A model generated the notes under the pieces. It worked only from the letters and a program-made list of their open reading frames with translations, had not been told where the DNA came from and searched no databases. A stretch of 64,000 nt of DNA from an uncultured Pelagibacteraceae bacterium (GTDB taxonomy: Bacteria; Pseudomonadota; Alphaproteobacteria; Pelagibacterales; Pelagibacteraceae): assembly GCA_902592675.1 (NCBI GenBank), contig CACJFJ010000004.1:41920-105919 (forward strand). Direction: 5' to 3'. The stretch's first letter is position 1. The number at the start of each line of letters is the position of its first letter. The position numbers and the translations under genes are program-made. Below, piece after piece: positions 27,801 through 36,052 of the stretch.

Positions 27801-28207
27801 TATTTTATCTCCTTATATATTTTTGCTGCCCAATTTTTAGCATCTTGAGAAGTAACATGAAAGTTATACTTATCTGGTCTAACAAACATCTTATTTGTAT
27901 CATCAAAACGTCCTTTTTTAATTGTGTCCACCCAAATTATATAATCTGAAGGAAATAAACTCCTCGCCTCTGGAGTTGGGCAAATAAAATCTGCGATAAC
28001 ATAACTACCATCTTTTCTCATTTTTAATGCAAATTCAGCCATTCTCTTAGCTTGTCTTTTTCTACCCTCTTCAGAAAAATCCCAATCGTTGGCTTCTTTT
28101 CTAACTTGATCTGCATTAAGTCTCTTAGCATTAAGAAGTGGACCCAGCTCATTTGCCAAGGTTGTTTTCCCTGATCCAGGCAGACCCATAATCAAAATTA
28201 TTTTCAT
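27800..28207 (-). CDS. Small P-loop kinase, APS-kinase-like
   Basis: A 135-residue kinase with Walker A (GLPGSGKTTLANELG), a DxD-like turn (RLNADQVRKEANDWDFSEEGR) and VIADFICPTPEAR, which correspond to the APS-kinase (CysC) motifs. It is clearly shorter than CysC (about 200 residues), and SAR11 lacks assimilatory sulfate reduction, so a phosphorylated small molecule for the adjacent nucleotidyltransferase is more likely than PAPS synthesis. Divergent from the MetF-like gene. Confidence 0.75.
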   Translation of the reverse strand: MKIILIMGLPGSGKTTLANELGPLLNAKRLNADQVRKEANDWDFSEEGRKRQAKRMAEFALKMRKDGSYVIADFICPTPEARSLFPSDYIIWVDTIKKGRFDDTNKMFVRPDKYNFHVTSQDAKNWAAKIYKEIK

Positions 28208-28253
28208 ATCATATTAATTTGACAGCTTTTTTAAAAAAGATAAAGATCTTAAA

Positions 28254-28982
28254 ATGAAATTTTCTTTGGAAATTGGTCCTCAAACTAATCTAGATACGGT
28301 TCCAGAGGTAAGTGATATTTATATAACAATGTTACCAGGTGGAGACTACAAAGAGACTGCTCAACAGGCGGTTGAGTTGGTTAAGAAGGGTTATAATCCG
28401 GTTCCTCATTTTCCCGCTAGGTCAATGAAAGATGAAAAACAGCTAAAAGATTATGTTTCTAGATGCAAGGATGGAGGAGTTAAACAGGTTTTAGTGATCG
28501 GTGGTGGTAGAGAACCAATGGGAAAATTTGATAGCTCATACCAACTTCTGGAGACTGGTTATTTTGAGAATATGACAATAGGAATAGCTGGACACCCAGA
28601 GGGGAGTCCTGATATATCCGATTCAGATTTAGAAAAAGCTATGATAGATAAAAAGCCTTATGCTGATTATATAGTAACACAGTGGTTATTAGATTCTCAG
28701 CCTATTATAGATTTTATTTTAAAACAAAGCGTACCAGTGCATGTGGGAATTACTGGGCCATTAAAAATATCTAGCTTAATTAAGTTTGCTAATATTGTTG
28801 GGGCAAAAAATTCCCTTAACTTTCTTAGATCTAATTTTACTAAGGCATTAGATTTACTGAAACCTAAAGACCCTAATGATTTAATTGGGAAAGTTAAATC
28901 GCATACAGATTTCTTCCACATTTATACATTCGGCGGCTTGAAGGAAACTAACAAGTGGTTGAAGGAGAATGGTTATGTCTAA
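28254..28982 (+). CDS. Short methylenetetrahydrofolate reductase-like protein
   Basis: A 242-residue TIM-barrel protein with MetF features: SDIYITMLPGGDYKET, GYNPVPHFPARSM, IGIAGHPEGSPD and YIVTQWLLDSQPII. MetF proteins are about 290-300 residues, so this is a shortened relative, lacking part of the C-terminus. It overlaps the following GcvT-family demethylase by eight bases. In LigM-metF operons of lignin degraders, MetF oxidises the methyl-THF made by the demethylase; the same job is inferred here. Confidence 0.8.
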   Translation: MKFSLEIGPQTNLDTVPEVSDIYITMLPGGDYKETAQQAVELVKKGYNPVPHFPARSMKDEKQLKDYVSRCKDGGVKQVLVIGGGREPMGKFDSSYQLLETGYFENMTIGIAGHPEGSPDISDSDLEKAMIDKKPYADYIVTQWLLDSQPIIDFILKQSVPVHVGITGPLKISSLIKFANIVGAKNSLNFLRSNFTKALDLLKPKDPNDLIGKVKSHTDFFHIYTFGGLKETNKWLKENGYV

Positions 28983-30333
28983 AGAATTTGACTATACTAA
29001 ACTAAAACATGTTACTTCTGTAGATCAATCTGATCGAAAAGTACCATACAATTTAAGACAAAGTGGGCCAACTAAAGTCGAAATGTTAATTTCAACGAGA
29101 GTAAGAAAGTCGCCTTATTGGCATTTATCAATGCAAGCAGGTTGTTGGAGAGCAACAGTTTATAATCGTATTTATCATCCAAGAGGATATGTCAAACCAG
29201 AGGATGGTGGGGCAATGGTTGAATATGATGCGATTGTTAACCACGTAACAATGTGGAATGTTGCTGTTGAAAGACAAATACAAGTAAAAGGTCCTGATGC
29301 GGAAAAATTTGTTGATTATGTAATAACTAGAGATGCAACCAAAATATCACCAATGAGAGCTAGATATGTAATTTTATGCAACACTTATGGTGGTGTATTA
29401 AACGATCCTATTTTATTAAGAATCTCACAAGATGAGTTTTGGTTTTCATTATCAGATTCCGATATAGGTATGTATCTTCAAGGAGTAAATGCTGATGGTA
29501 GATTTAATTGCACTATTGATGAAATTGATGCATGTCCAGTTCAAATTCAAGGTCCAAAATCAAAAGCTTTGATGAAAGATTTATTAGGTGACCAGGTTGA
29601 TTTAGAAAATATGCCGTTTTATGGTTTGGCTGAAGTTAAGGTTGCTGGAAGAAGTTGTGTTATCTCCCAATCAGGTTTTTCAGGAGAAGCTGGTTATGAA
29701 ATATATCTTAGAGACGCTACTTTATACGCAGATGATATGTGGAATGCAGTTCTTGATGTTGGAAAAAAACATAATCTAATGGTTATAGCACCAGCTCACC
29801 ATAGAAGAATTCAGGCAGGAATTCTTTCATGGGGCCAGGATATGGATCAACAGCACAACCCTTTTCAATGTAATTTAGGTTATCAAGTTTCTTTATCAGG
29901 TAAAGGTGAATGGAATAAAAGTGCAGATTATGTTGGCAAAGCAGCTTTAGAAAAAATGGGTGCTGAAATCAAAGCAGGTAAAAAACCTTATAAATTACAG
30001 TTAGTTGGTCTCGAATTAGGAGGAAAACCTATTGATGATTATGCTCCAGATTTTTGGCTAATATCAAATAGTGATGGTGGAGAACCAGTAGGTTTTATAA
30101 CGTCACCGTGGTATCACCCAGAAAAGAAGAAAAATATTGCGATGGGGTACGTGCCATTTGACGGTACTTTAAATGCAAATGGTTTTCCAAAAGGAAAAGT
30201 TGGTAAAAAGTATAAAGTACATTTACCTCAAAAGTACTCTGATACACCAGGAAAACCTGTGGATGCAACAATAGTGGATATACCATTTAAAGAGTCTTTT
30301 AATGCCAACACTAGAGAGGTTTCTAAAGGCTGA
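28975..30333 (+). CDS. GcvT-family THF-dependent demethylase, DmdA/LigM-like, substrate unknown
   Basis: A 452-residue protein from ATG 28975, chosen because GAAGGAG at 28961-28967 is correctly spaced for it rather than for the ATG at 28969. It has the GcvT fold with MWNVAVERQIQVKGPDAEKFVDY, NDPILLRISQDEFWFSLSDSDI and YGLAEVKVAGRSCVISQSGFSGEAGYEIYL. The first two segments are close to DMSP demethylase DmdA, but the protein is about 80 residues longer and has a different N-terminus. It probably transfers a methyl group from an S-, O- or N-methyl compound to THF. Coupled to the MetF-like gene and ended by a strong terminator. Confidence 0.8.
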   Translation: MSKEFDYTKLKHVTSVDQSDRKVPYNLRQSGPTKVEMLISTRVRKSPYWHLSMQAGCWRATVYNRIYHPRGYVKPEDGGAMVEYDAIVNHVTMWNVAVERQIQVKGPDAEKFVDYVITRDATKISPMRARYVILCNTYGGVLNDPILLRISQDEFWFSLSDSDIGMYLQGVNADGRFNCTIDEIDACPVQIQGPKSKALMKDLLGDQVDLENMPFYGLAEVKVAGRSCVISQSGFSGEAGYEIYLRDATLYADDMWNAVLDVGKKHNLMVIAPAHHRRIQAGILSWGQDMDQQHNPFQCNLGYQVSLSGKGEWNKSADYVGKAALEKMGAEIKAGKKPYKLQLVGLELGGKPIDDYAPDFWLISNSDGGEPVGFITSPWYHPEKKKNIAMGYVPFDGTLNANGFPKGKVGKKYKVHLPQKYSDTPGKPVDATIVDIPFKESFNANTREVSKG

Positions 30334-30342
30334 TTAAATATT

Positions 30343-30372
30343 TGGGGGAGTTAAGACTCCCCCAGCTTTTTT
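30343..30372 (+). terminator. Rho-independent terminator after the DmdA/LigM-like gene
   Basis: A 9-bp GC-rich stem, TGGGGGAGT paired with ACTCCCCCA around a TAAG loop, followed by GC and six T (30367-30372). It is one of the clearest intrinsic terminators in the window and closes the MetF-like/GcvT-like operon. Confidence 0.92.
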
Positions 30373-30474
30373 ATGACTAAAATATTTTTAATTGCAATTT
30401 GCATTATAATTGCGATTGCTTTATTAATATTTCCTTTGATTATTTCTTATAAAGAACAAAATAAAAAAAAATAA
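30373..30474 (+). CDS. 33-residue single-pass membrane peptide
   Basis: ATG at 30373 directly after the terminator T-run to TAA at 30474, one base before the start of the Yip1-like gene (TAA-ATG abutting). The peptide is almost wholly hydrophobic (IFLIAICIIIAIALLIFPLII) with a Lys-rich tail. The abutting stop/start suggests coupling to the next gene. No convincing Shine-Dalgarno precedes it, so it might be a chance ORF. Confidence 0.35.
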   Translation: MTKIFLIAICIIIAIALLIFPLIISYKEQNKKK

Positions 30475-31017
30475 ATGTTTGCTGAATTTTTGAATATAAT
30501 TTTTAAATCTATTAAACTTGACAGAACTTTATATAGTGAAAATAAAAACTTTGGAGAGGCCTCGATATACTTTGCAGGTCTTATAATGATTTTAGATGGA
30601 ATTGCTGGAGCTGTAGCAGCTAATACTGTAATCAAAACAGCAGTTGCGATGTCAGGATTAACAGCAATCTTAACATGGTTTGTTTGGGCAATACTTATTT
30701 ATGTAATTGGTGTAAAACTCTTTCCCGACAAACAATCAAAAGTTCCATTTAAAAAAATTTTAACCTCAGTTGGTTACGCTCACTCTCCAGGATTGTTAAG
30801 ATTTTTTGCAATCACTCCCGAGTTAATGATTCCAATTATTTTTTTAACACAATTTTGGATATTTGCAGCATTAATTATATCAACTAAGCAGGTATTAAAT
30901 CTTAAATCGAATTTCAAAGCTTTTGGAATTGTATTTATGTCTTTTTTGACGATAGCTTTTTTATCTATTTCTTTTGTAATGAGTAGAATGGATATGCTGC
31001 CAGTCAATAATATTTAA
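30475..31017 (+). CDS. Yip1-domain integral membrane protein
   Basis: A 180-residue protein with about five hydrophobic segments. The SAGLIMILDGIAGAVAAN-like first helix, LTWFVWAILIYVIGVKLFPD and VGYAHSPGLLRFFAITPELM match the Yip1/YckC-like family. The role in bacteria is not known. Its 3' end overlaps the convergent 52-residue gene by four bases. Confidence 0.72.
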   Translation: MFAEFLNIIFKSIKLDRTLYSENKNFGEASIYFAGLIMILDGIAGAVAANTVIKTAVAMSGLTAILTWFVWAILIYVIGVKLFPDKQSKVPFKKILTSVGYAHSPGLLRFFAITPELMIPIIFLTQFWIFAALIISTKQVLNLKSNFKAFGIVFMSFLTIAFLSISFVMSRMDMLPVNNI

Positions 31018-31172
31018 ATTGGAAAAATAGTTTTAGATATTCTACAAGATTTACATAACTTAAATCCTGTCAATATTAAATTTTGAGAAACACTTTCATC
31101 CTGTTCTTTACATTCATCGCAAATATCATCTAAATCTTTCAAATTTTTTTCTATTTCTTGATCTTCAGTCAT
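31014..31172 (-). CDS. 52-residue double-CxxC (zinc-ribbon-like) protein
   Basis: ATG 31172 to TAA 31014. The start overlaps the end of the DUF3726 gene by eight bases, so translation is coupled. The small acidic protein carries two CxxC pairs (DICDECKEQ and KLCKSCRIS) about 25 residues apart, a spacing typical of a zinc ribbon or rubredoxin-like knuckle. It is the last gene of an operon with the M19-like, 553-residue and DUF3726 genes. Its 3' end overlaps the Yip1-like gene tail to tail. Confidence 0.68.
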   Translation of the reverse strand: MTEDQEIEKNLKDLDDICDECKEQDESVSQNLILTGFKLCKSCRISKTIFPI

Positions 31173-31776
31173 TGTCAGTCAAGCCAGCTCCTGCTGCACC
31201 TTCTTTTAAACTATCAGTCTCCTCAACAAATGTGTCTTCTACAAGTTTGTAGAGATTTTTCCAATCCTGATCAGAAAAATTATCTTCATTTGCTAAAAAA
31301 CTTATTTCTACTTCTTTTGATAAAATTGGCATTTCTTTTTCCCAGATGTTGGATAAGATACTCACATTAAAATTCAATAAAAATTTACAATCATCAAACG
31401 AAATCAATAATTTTTTTCCAATAATTTCTGATGCTCTGCTTAAAAAGGGTAAAAGTAATAATGGATAAGCAAGATTTTCAACTGAGCACTTTTTTAAAGT
31501 CTCAATCTTCTTTACTTGGTCAATAAAATTAACACCAAAAACAATTGGACAAAAAGATGATCCATCTGATTTATTAATCTTATTGATTAATTTTATCTCT
31601 TGAAAATTTTCTTTTTTTTTATTTTGATAATATTGATTTAGATGTTTGATCGCTGGAAAACCAAATAATTCAGATAATCTTATAGATTTCCCAACTTCCT
31701 CAGCCATACCCCATGAATAACCTACGGCTCGACTTGCCCTCTTGGCTGTAGTTTCTATCTCACTTAAGGATTTCAT
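31165..31776 (-). CDS. DUF3726 family protein
   Basis: A 203-residue protein that opens with the family signature SLSEIETTAKRASRAVGYSWGMAEEVGKSIR. It is mainly helical, with two cysteines in mid-protein (SSFCPIVFG, LKKCSVENL), and no signal peptide. DUF3726 has no assigned function that I know. It lies three bases after the 553-residue unknown and overlaps the 52-residue CxxC gene. Confidence 0.78.
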   Translation of the reverse strand: MKSLSEIETTAKRASRAVGYSWGMAEEVGKSIRLSELFGFPAIKHLNQYYQNKKKENFQEIKLINKINKSDGSSFCPIVFGVNFIDQVKKIETLKKCSVENLAYPLLLLPFLSRASEIIGKKLLISFDDCKFLLNFNVSILSNIWEKEMPILSKEVEISFLANEDNFSDQDWKNLYKLVEDTFVEETDSLKEGAAGAGLTDND

Positions 31777-31779
31777 GGT

Positions 31780-33441
31780 TTAAGAGTGGGTTTTATAAAC
31801 CCATTGCTCATCATAATCTTTTAATTCATTTGGGAGTGGCGCACCTTGAAACATACATATTCTCAACCACTTGTCAGATCTTGGATCAAATTTTAAAGCT
31901 CCAAAAAAAGATAACTTTAATCTCAACATATCAATTGGAACTAAATTTTCTCCAATAGTATTATCTTGTATTTCTGAATATGGAAATTTTTCAGCAATAA
32001 AAGCTCTTCTAACAACATGTCTTAAATCAGAATTATCAATTAAAAATTGATTAATTTTTAAATTATCTTTTAAAAGTAATAATCTTTCATATAATTTTTT
32101 TATATCTCTAGCTATTGCCAGGGGTTGCTCTAAATCTGCACCATTTTCTTCAAAACGATTAGCTAATCTTGGTTCTTCTTTATTTTTTGAAATAAACCAA
32201 AATTTCTGATTGCTCTCCTCTATATTAAAATTAATTCTCAAAATATCTGAATATTTATTTTCTAAAATCTTTTTCAGATCTCCGACATTACGTTCAGTTG
32301 GAATATTAAAGTATTTTTCTTCATCAGAGCTCATTTGCTTTACCAATGGCTGAACTATATCGCTAAATGGCTCCATCATTATTGAGACTACGTATTCTAT
32401 GCACTCCTCACAAGTTTCTTTCTCTAACCAAAGATAAATTTCATTAAAAGGGTAATCTTTTTGAAAATCAAATCTGTTTTCTAAGAAACTGATGAATTTT
32501 TTGATATCTTTTAGTAAAAGTTTAATTTTTTTGAGTTGATATTCACTCTCTGTATTCCAGCTAGTAATATTTTTAAGGGAATTTTTCAAACAATCTTTAA
32601 ATAAATCTCTATCTTGTATTTTAACAATTTTAATTTCTCTTATTTTTTTTAGTGCAATTTCTCTACTAAGTATCCAATTATTTAATAACGTTGGATGATT
32701 AACAATAAATGGGGCCATTCCTAATCCAGTAGAATTTCCTATGCCCAAATTTCTGCAAATTTTAGGATCTAATCTAACAGCTAAATTAGGATTTTTATTT
32801 TTTGCAACATGATTAACTTGATCAAACGTAAATTGTCTAACTAAATAAACTAACATCATCTCTAATCTGAATGGTCCATTAATTTCCTCTCTATTTTTAA
32901 TTCTAAATCGATCTGCTAAACCAAACTTACCTGATCCGTAAACTGCAGTCGTTCTGTATAAGTATCCGACTTTTTCAAGTAGATCTAAATCAGGTTGATT
33001 TCCGTTACTTAAACTTTCAACAACATGATTAAATGCCCTGACAGATTTATTTGCTCTAGATAATGTTAACTCTTTGTAGGACAACCTACCAACTTCTTGT
33101 TTTGGAACTTCATTTCTTAATCTGTTAATGTCTTCTTTTAAAGGCACTCCATCATGTAATGTGAAAGCTGCATCCCACTTAGTTGCTATTACCCTATCTG
33201 ATCTTTCATCATCATTAATTTTGTTTGCATAACAAATTAAAGAATAAACTCTGTCTTTTTTTTTAAATGAGTATATTGCTGTGCCATAACCCTTTTGATC
33301 TAAATCAAACAAGTCTCTATTATATTGCCAATCTTTAAATTCACTTAAAAAACTTCGTAAAAAAGATAATCTTGATTGATGAAAAGAACCAAGTCTTGAT
33401 AACTTCATTATGATGTTTGGATTTCTTAATTTTATATTCAT
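31780..33441 (-). CDS. Conserved hypothetical protein, 553 residues
   Basis: A large soluble protein without a signal peptide or membrane segment. It opens with SRLGSFHQSRLSFLRSFLSE; a start at residue 12 (33408) is also possible. Charged helical regions alternate with compact segments (GYLYRTTAVYGSGKFGLADR, LAVRLDPKICRNLGIGNSTGLGMAPF). A Cys pair CEEC lies at about residue 350. I recognise no domain. Its position between an M19-like enzyme and DUF3726 suggests a shared pathway in this operon. Confidence 0.75.
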   Translation of the reverse strand: MNIKLRNPNIIMKLSRLGSFHQSRLSFLRSFLSEFKDWQYNRDLFDLDQKGYGTAIYSFKKKDRVYSLICYANKINDDERSDRVIATKWDAAFTLHDGVPLKEDINRLRNEVPKQEVGRLSYKELTLSRANKSVRAFNHVVESLSNGNQPDLDLLEKVGYLYRTTAVYGSGKFGLADRFRIKNREEINGPFRLEMMLVYLVRQFTFDQVNHVAKNKNPNLAVRLDPKICRNLGIGNSTGLGMAPFIVNHPTLLNNWILSREIALKKIREIKIVKIQDRDLFKDCLKNSLKNITSWNTESEYQLKKIKLLLKDIKKFISFLENRFDFQKDYPFNEIYLWLEKETCEECIEYVVSIMMEPFSDIVQPLVKQMSSDEEKYFNIPTERNVGDLKKILENKYSDILRINFNIEESNQKFWFISKNKEEPRLANRFEENGADLEQPLAIARDIKKLYERLLLLKDNLKINQFLIDNSDLRHVVRRAFIAEKFPYSEIQDNTIGENLVPIDMLRLKLSFFGALKFDPRSDKWLRICMFQGAPLPNELKDYDEQWVYKTHS

Positions 33442-33443
33442 AT

Positions 33444-34409
33444 TTAGATAGTCTTATAAAAGTTATACCAATTATTACCTAGTATTCCATTAGTCTCAGT
33501 CTCTGAAAAACCAACCTCTTTTAAACCAATTTCTAAGTTTTTAAAACCTCTTGCATCCTCAAACCAATTAGGCTGTTTAGGAAATCCTGGTTTATTTTTA
33601 GAGCCTTCTCCATAATTTTTATTTTTAGACCAGGTTCCATTTCTCATCCACTCAACAACCTCATCTGGTTGATTTAAACAAAGATCTGATCCTATACCAA
33701 TATTATTAATATCCATTATTTCTGCTGTTTTAGCCACCATTTCACAAAAACTTTTTAAAGAACAATTTGTATTATTTTTAAGATGATGTGGATAAAGAGA
33801 TAAACCTAAAATTCCACCACTATCGCTTAAAGTTTTTAGTAAATCAGTAGATTTATTTCTTTTTGCTGCGTGCCAAAAGGATGGGTTTGCATGAGTGATT
33901 GCTATTGGTTTCTCACTAAACTCAATTGCATCAAAAGTGCTTTTTTCTGCCGAATGGGACATATCTATCACGATACCCACTCTATTCATTTCTTTAATAA
34001 CTTCCCTTCCAAAATTAGTTACTCCACTATCAGTTTTCTCGTAACAACCTGTTGCTAACAATGATTGGTTGTTGTAAGTAAGTTGCATAAATCTACACCC
34101 AAGACTATGAACTTTTTCAACTAAATTGATATCATCTTCTATTGGAGAGCAATTTTGAAAACCAAAAAAAATTGCAGTTTTATTTTCATTATTTGCTTTT
34201 TCAATATCTTTAAAACTGTGGCCTAAAAAAATTAAATCTGAATTTTCTTTTAATAAAGTTTGCCACTTCTTTATTTCATTTTGAAGTTCATGAAAGTCTT
34301 CATGATAGACTATTGTAACATGAACTGCATCTAAGCCAGCCTCATGATTAATCTCAAAAACTTTTCGTGACCATTTGCAGTATTGAAGGTTATCAATTTT
34401 AAATTTCAT
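33444..34409 (-). CDS. Membrane dipeptidase (peptidase M19)-like protein with altered metal site
   Basis: The 321-residue protein aligns by eye with renal dipeptidase: VVKELNRLGV-like segment EVIKEMNRVGIVIDMSHSAEKS, AITHANPSFWHAAKR and NNIGIGSDL. Four metal ligands appear kept (His30, the His of DMSHSA, the His of ITHANP, the Asp of GIGSD). Two are changed: the HxD motif is His30-Val-Thr32, and the bridging Glu of GVEGGHS is Gln85 in GFQNCSP. First gene of an operon with the 553-residue, DUF3726 and CxxC genes. Peptidase activity is doubtful. Confidence 0.8.
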   Translation of the reverse strand: MKFKIDNLQYCKWSRKVFEINHEAGLDAVHVTIVYHEDFHELQNEIKKWQTLLKENSDLIFLGHSFKDIEKANNENKTAIFFGFQNCSPIEDDINLVEKVHSLGCRFMQLTYNNQSLLATGCYEKTDSGVTNFGREVIKEMNRVGIVIDMSHSAEKSTFDAIEFSEKPIAITHANPSFWHAAKRNKSTDLLKTLSDSGGILGLSLYPHHLKNNTNCSLKSFCEMVAKTAEIMDINNIGIGSDLCLNQPDEVVEWMRNGTWSKNKNYGEGSKNKPGFPKQPNWFEDARGFKNLEIGLKEVGFSETETNGILGNNWYNFYKTI

Positions 34410-34510
34410 TTTGGTTAAATATGATTAACCTTACCAAGTTGATTTTTAAATACTATTTATTTTATTGAAATTTTAATCTAATTTTGAAATAAATATTGTG
34501 CAAATAAATC

Positions 34511-35002
34511 ATGAAAAAGAATAAAAATCTCAAAGTTGCAATTATCATGGGAAGCCAGTCAGACTTCAAAACTATGAAATTATCCGCAAATATACTGAAA
34601 AAAATGGGTGTTCGATTTGAAACTAAGATTATATCAGCCCACCGAACTCCAAAAAGGATGTATGAATTTGCAGAAAGCGCATCAAGAAATAATATTGGAG
34701 TAATAATTGCCGGTGCTGGTGGATCAGCACATTTACCTGGTATGATTTCAGCTATAACCTCAATTCCAGTTTTAGGTGTTCCCATTGAAAGTAAAAAGCT
34801 TAAAGGACTTGATAGTTTATTATCAATAGCACAAATGCCAAAAGGGATACCTGTTGGAACTCTTGCGATTGGTGAAGATGGTGCCATAAATGCTGCTCTA
34901 TTAGCTGCAGCTATAATTGGAAACAATAATTCTGCTGTAAAAAAAAGATTGAGTAGTTGGCGGTCATTACAAACAAGATCAGTGAAAAAAAATCCAAAAT
35001 AA
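34511..35002 (+). CDS. purE: N5-carboxyaminoimidazole ribonucleotide mutase
   Basis: Purine biosynthesis: rearranges N5-CAIR to CAIR. The 163-residue protein has the class I PurE signature IIMGSQSDFKTMK, SAHRTPKRMYEFA and AGAGGSAHLPGMISAITSIPVLGVPI. The two-gene bacterial arrangement with purK follows, with a 3-base gap. Confidence 0.97.
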   Translation: MKKNKNLKVAIIMGSQSDFKTMKLSANILKKMGVRFETKIISAHRTPKRMYEFAESASRNNIGVIIAGAGGSAHLPGMISAITSIPVLGVPIESKKLKGLDSLLSIAQMPKGIPVGTLAIGEDGAINAALLAAAIIGNNNSAVKKRLSSWRSLQTRSVKKNPK

Positions 35003-35005
35003 ATC

Positions 35006-36052
35006 ATGTCAATAAAAAATTTGGGTATTATTGGTGGTGGTCAATTAGGAAGCTTACTAGCTGTCGCAGCAAAGAAATTGAATATAAATACAACAATCTA
35101 TTGTGATGACAAAGATGCTCCTGCACAAAATTTTTGTAACAAATTTATATATGGAAAATACGATGACAAACTTAAAATGCAAGAATTCATAAATGAAATT
35201 GATATAATCACTTATGAGTTTGAGAATATACCTTATAAAACTCTAAATGAAATGAACAAGGTAAAACCAGTTTTACCAAAGCCGTCTGTAAATAGATTGA
35301 TTCAACATCGAATAGCAGAAAAAGATTTTGTCAACAAACTCAATATAAGAACCACTAGATACGCATCAATAGAAAGTAAATCCGATATGGAACCTTTGGA
35401 AGATTTTTTACCTGGAATTTTAAAAACTACTACAATGGGTTATGACGGTAAAGGCCAATACCCCATTAAAAGAATTGAAGAAATAAATAACATGAATATT
35501 GATTTTTCTAAAGGTTATATACTGGAAAAATTAGTAAAACTTAAAAAAGAGATATCAGTCATTATTACCAGGTTCGGTATTAATAGTTATGAAATATATG
35601 AGCCAATTGAGAATACTCATGAAGATCAAATATTGAAACATTCGATAATACCAGCAGAAATTAGTAAAAAAATATTTGATGAATCTAAAGATTGGTCGAT
35701 CCGTATCGCTGAGGAATTAAAATATATTGGAACTCTTTGCGTTGAATTTTTTATTGACAGAAATGATAATCTTTATGTTAATGAAATAGCCCCCCGAGTT
35801 CATAATTCCGGTCATCTAACAATTAATGCTTTTAATATAAGTCAATTTGAAAATCATGTTAGAGCAGTCTGTTCATTAGAAAAAATTCCACTCAAAAAAA
35901 TATCTAATGCAAAAATGGTGAATCTAATAGGAAATCAAATTAAACCCTATAGACAAAATTTTAAATTAAATGAAAATGAATTTTTCTTTGATTATCAGAA
36001 AAAAGAGATTAAAGAGAAAAGAAAAATGGGTCATATAACTACTTTATTATAA
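35006..36052 (+). CDS. purK: N5-carboxyaminoimidazole ribonucleotide synthase
   Basis: ATP-dependent carboxylation of AIR to N5-CAIR. The 348-residue ATP-grasp protein begins NLGIIGGGQLGSLLAVAAKKL and has LKTTTMGYDGKGQYPI and VNEIAPRVHNSGHLTINA, the PurK motifs. Translated just after purE and directly abutting the GNAT gene. Confidence 0.96.
   Translation: MSIKNLGIIGGGQLGSLLAVAAKKLNINTTIYCDDKDAPAQNFCNKFIYGKYDDKLKMQEFINEIDIITYEFENIPYKTLNEMNKVKPVLPKPSVNRLIQHRIAEKDFVNKLNIRTTRYASIESKSDMEPLEDFLPGILKTTTMGYDGKGQYPIKRIEEINNMNIDFSKGYILEKLVKLKKEISVIITRFGINSYEIYEPIENTHEDQILKHSIIPAEISKKIFDESKDWSIRIAEELKYIGTLCVEFFIDRNDNLYVNEIAPRVHNSGHLTINAFNISQFENHVRAVCSLEKIPLKKISNAKMVNLIGNQIKPYRQNFKLNENEFFFDYQKKEIKEKRKMGHITTLL

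Noticed and set aside
28975..30333. Calling this gene ordinary DMSP demethylase (dmdA)
   Set aside because: The central segments are DmdA-like, but the length (452 against about 370) and the N-terminus differ, and it is coupled to a MetF-like gene, which is not the dmdA context I know.
34462..35007. 181-residue ORF antisense to purE
   Set aside because: It mirrors the purE codons; purE has all active-site motifs, so this is a shadow.
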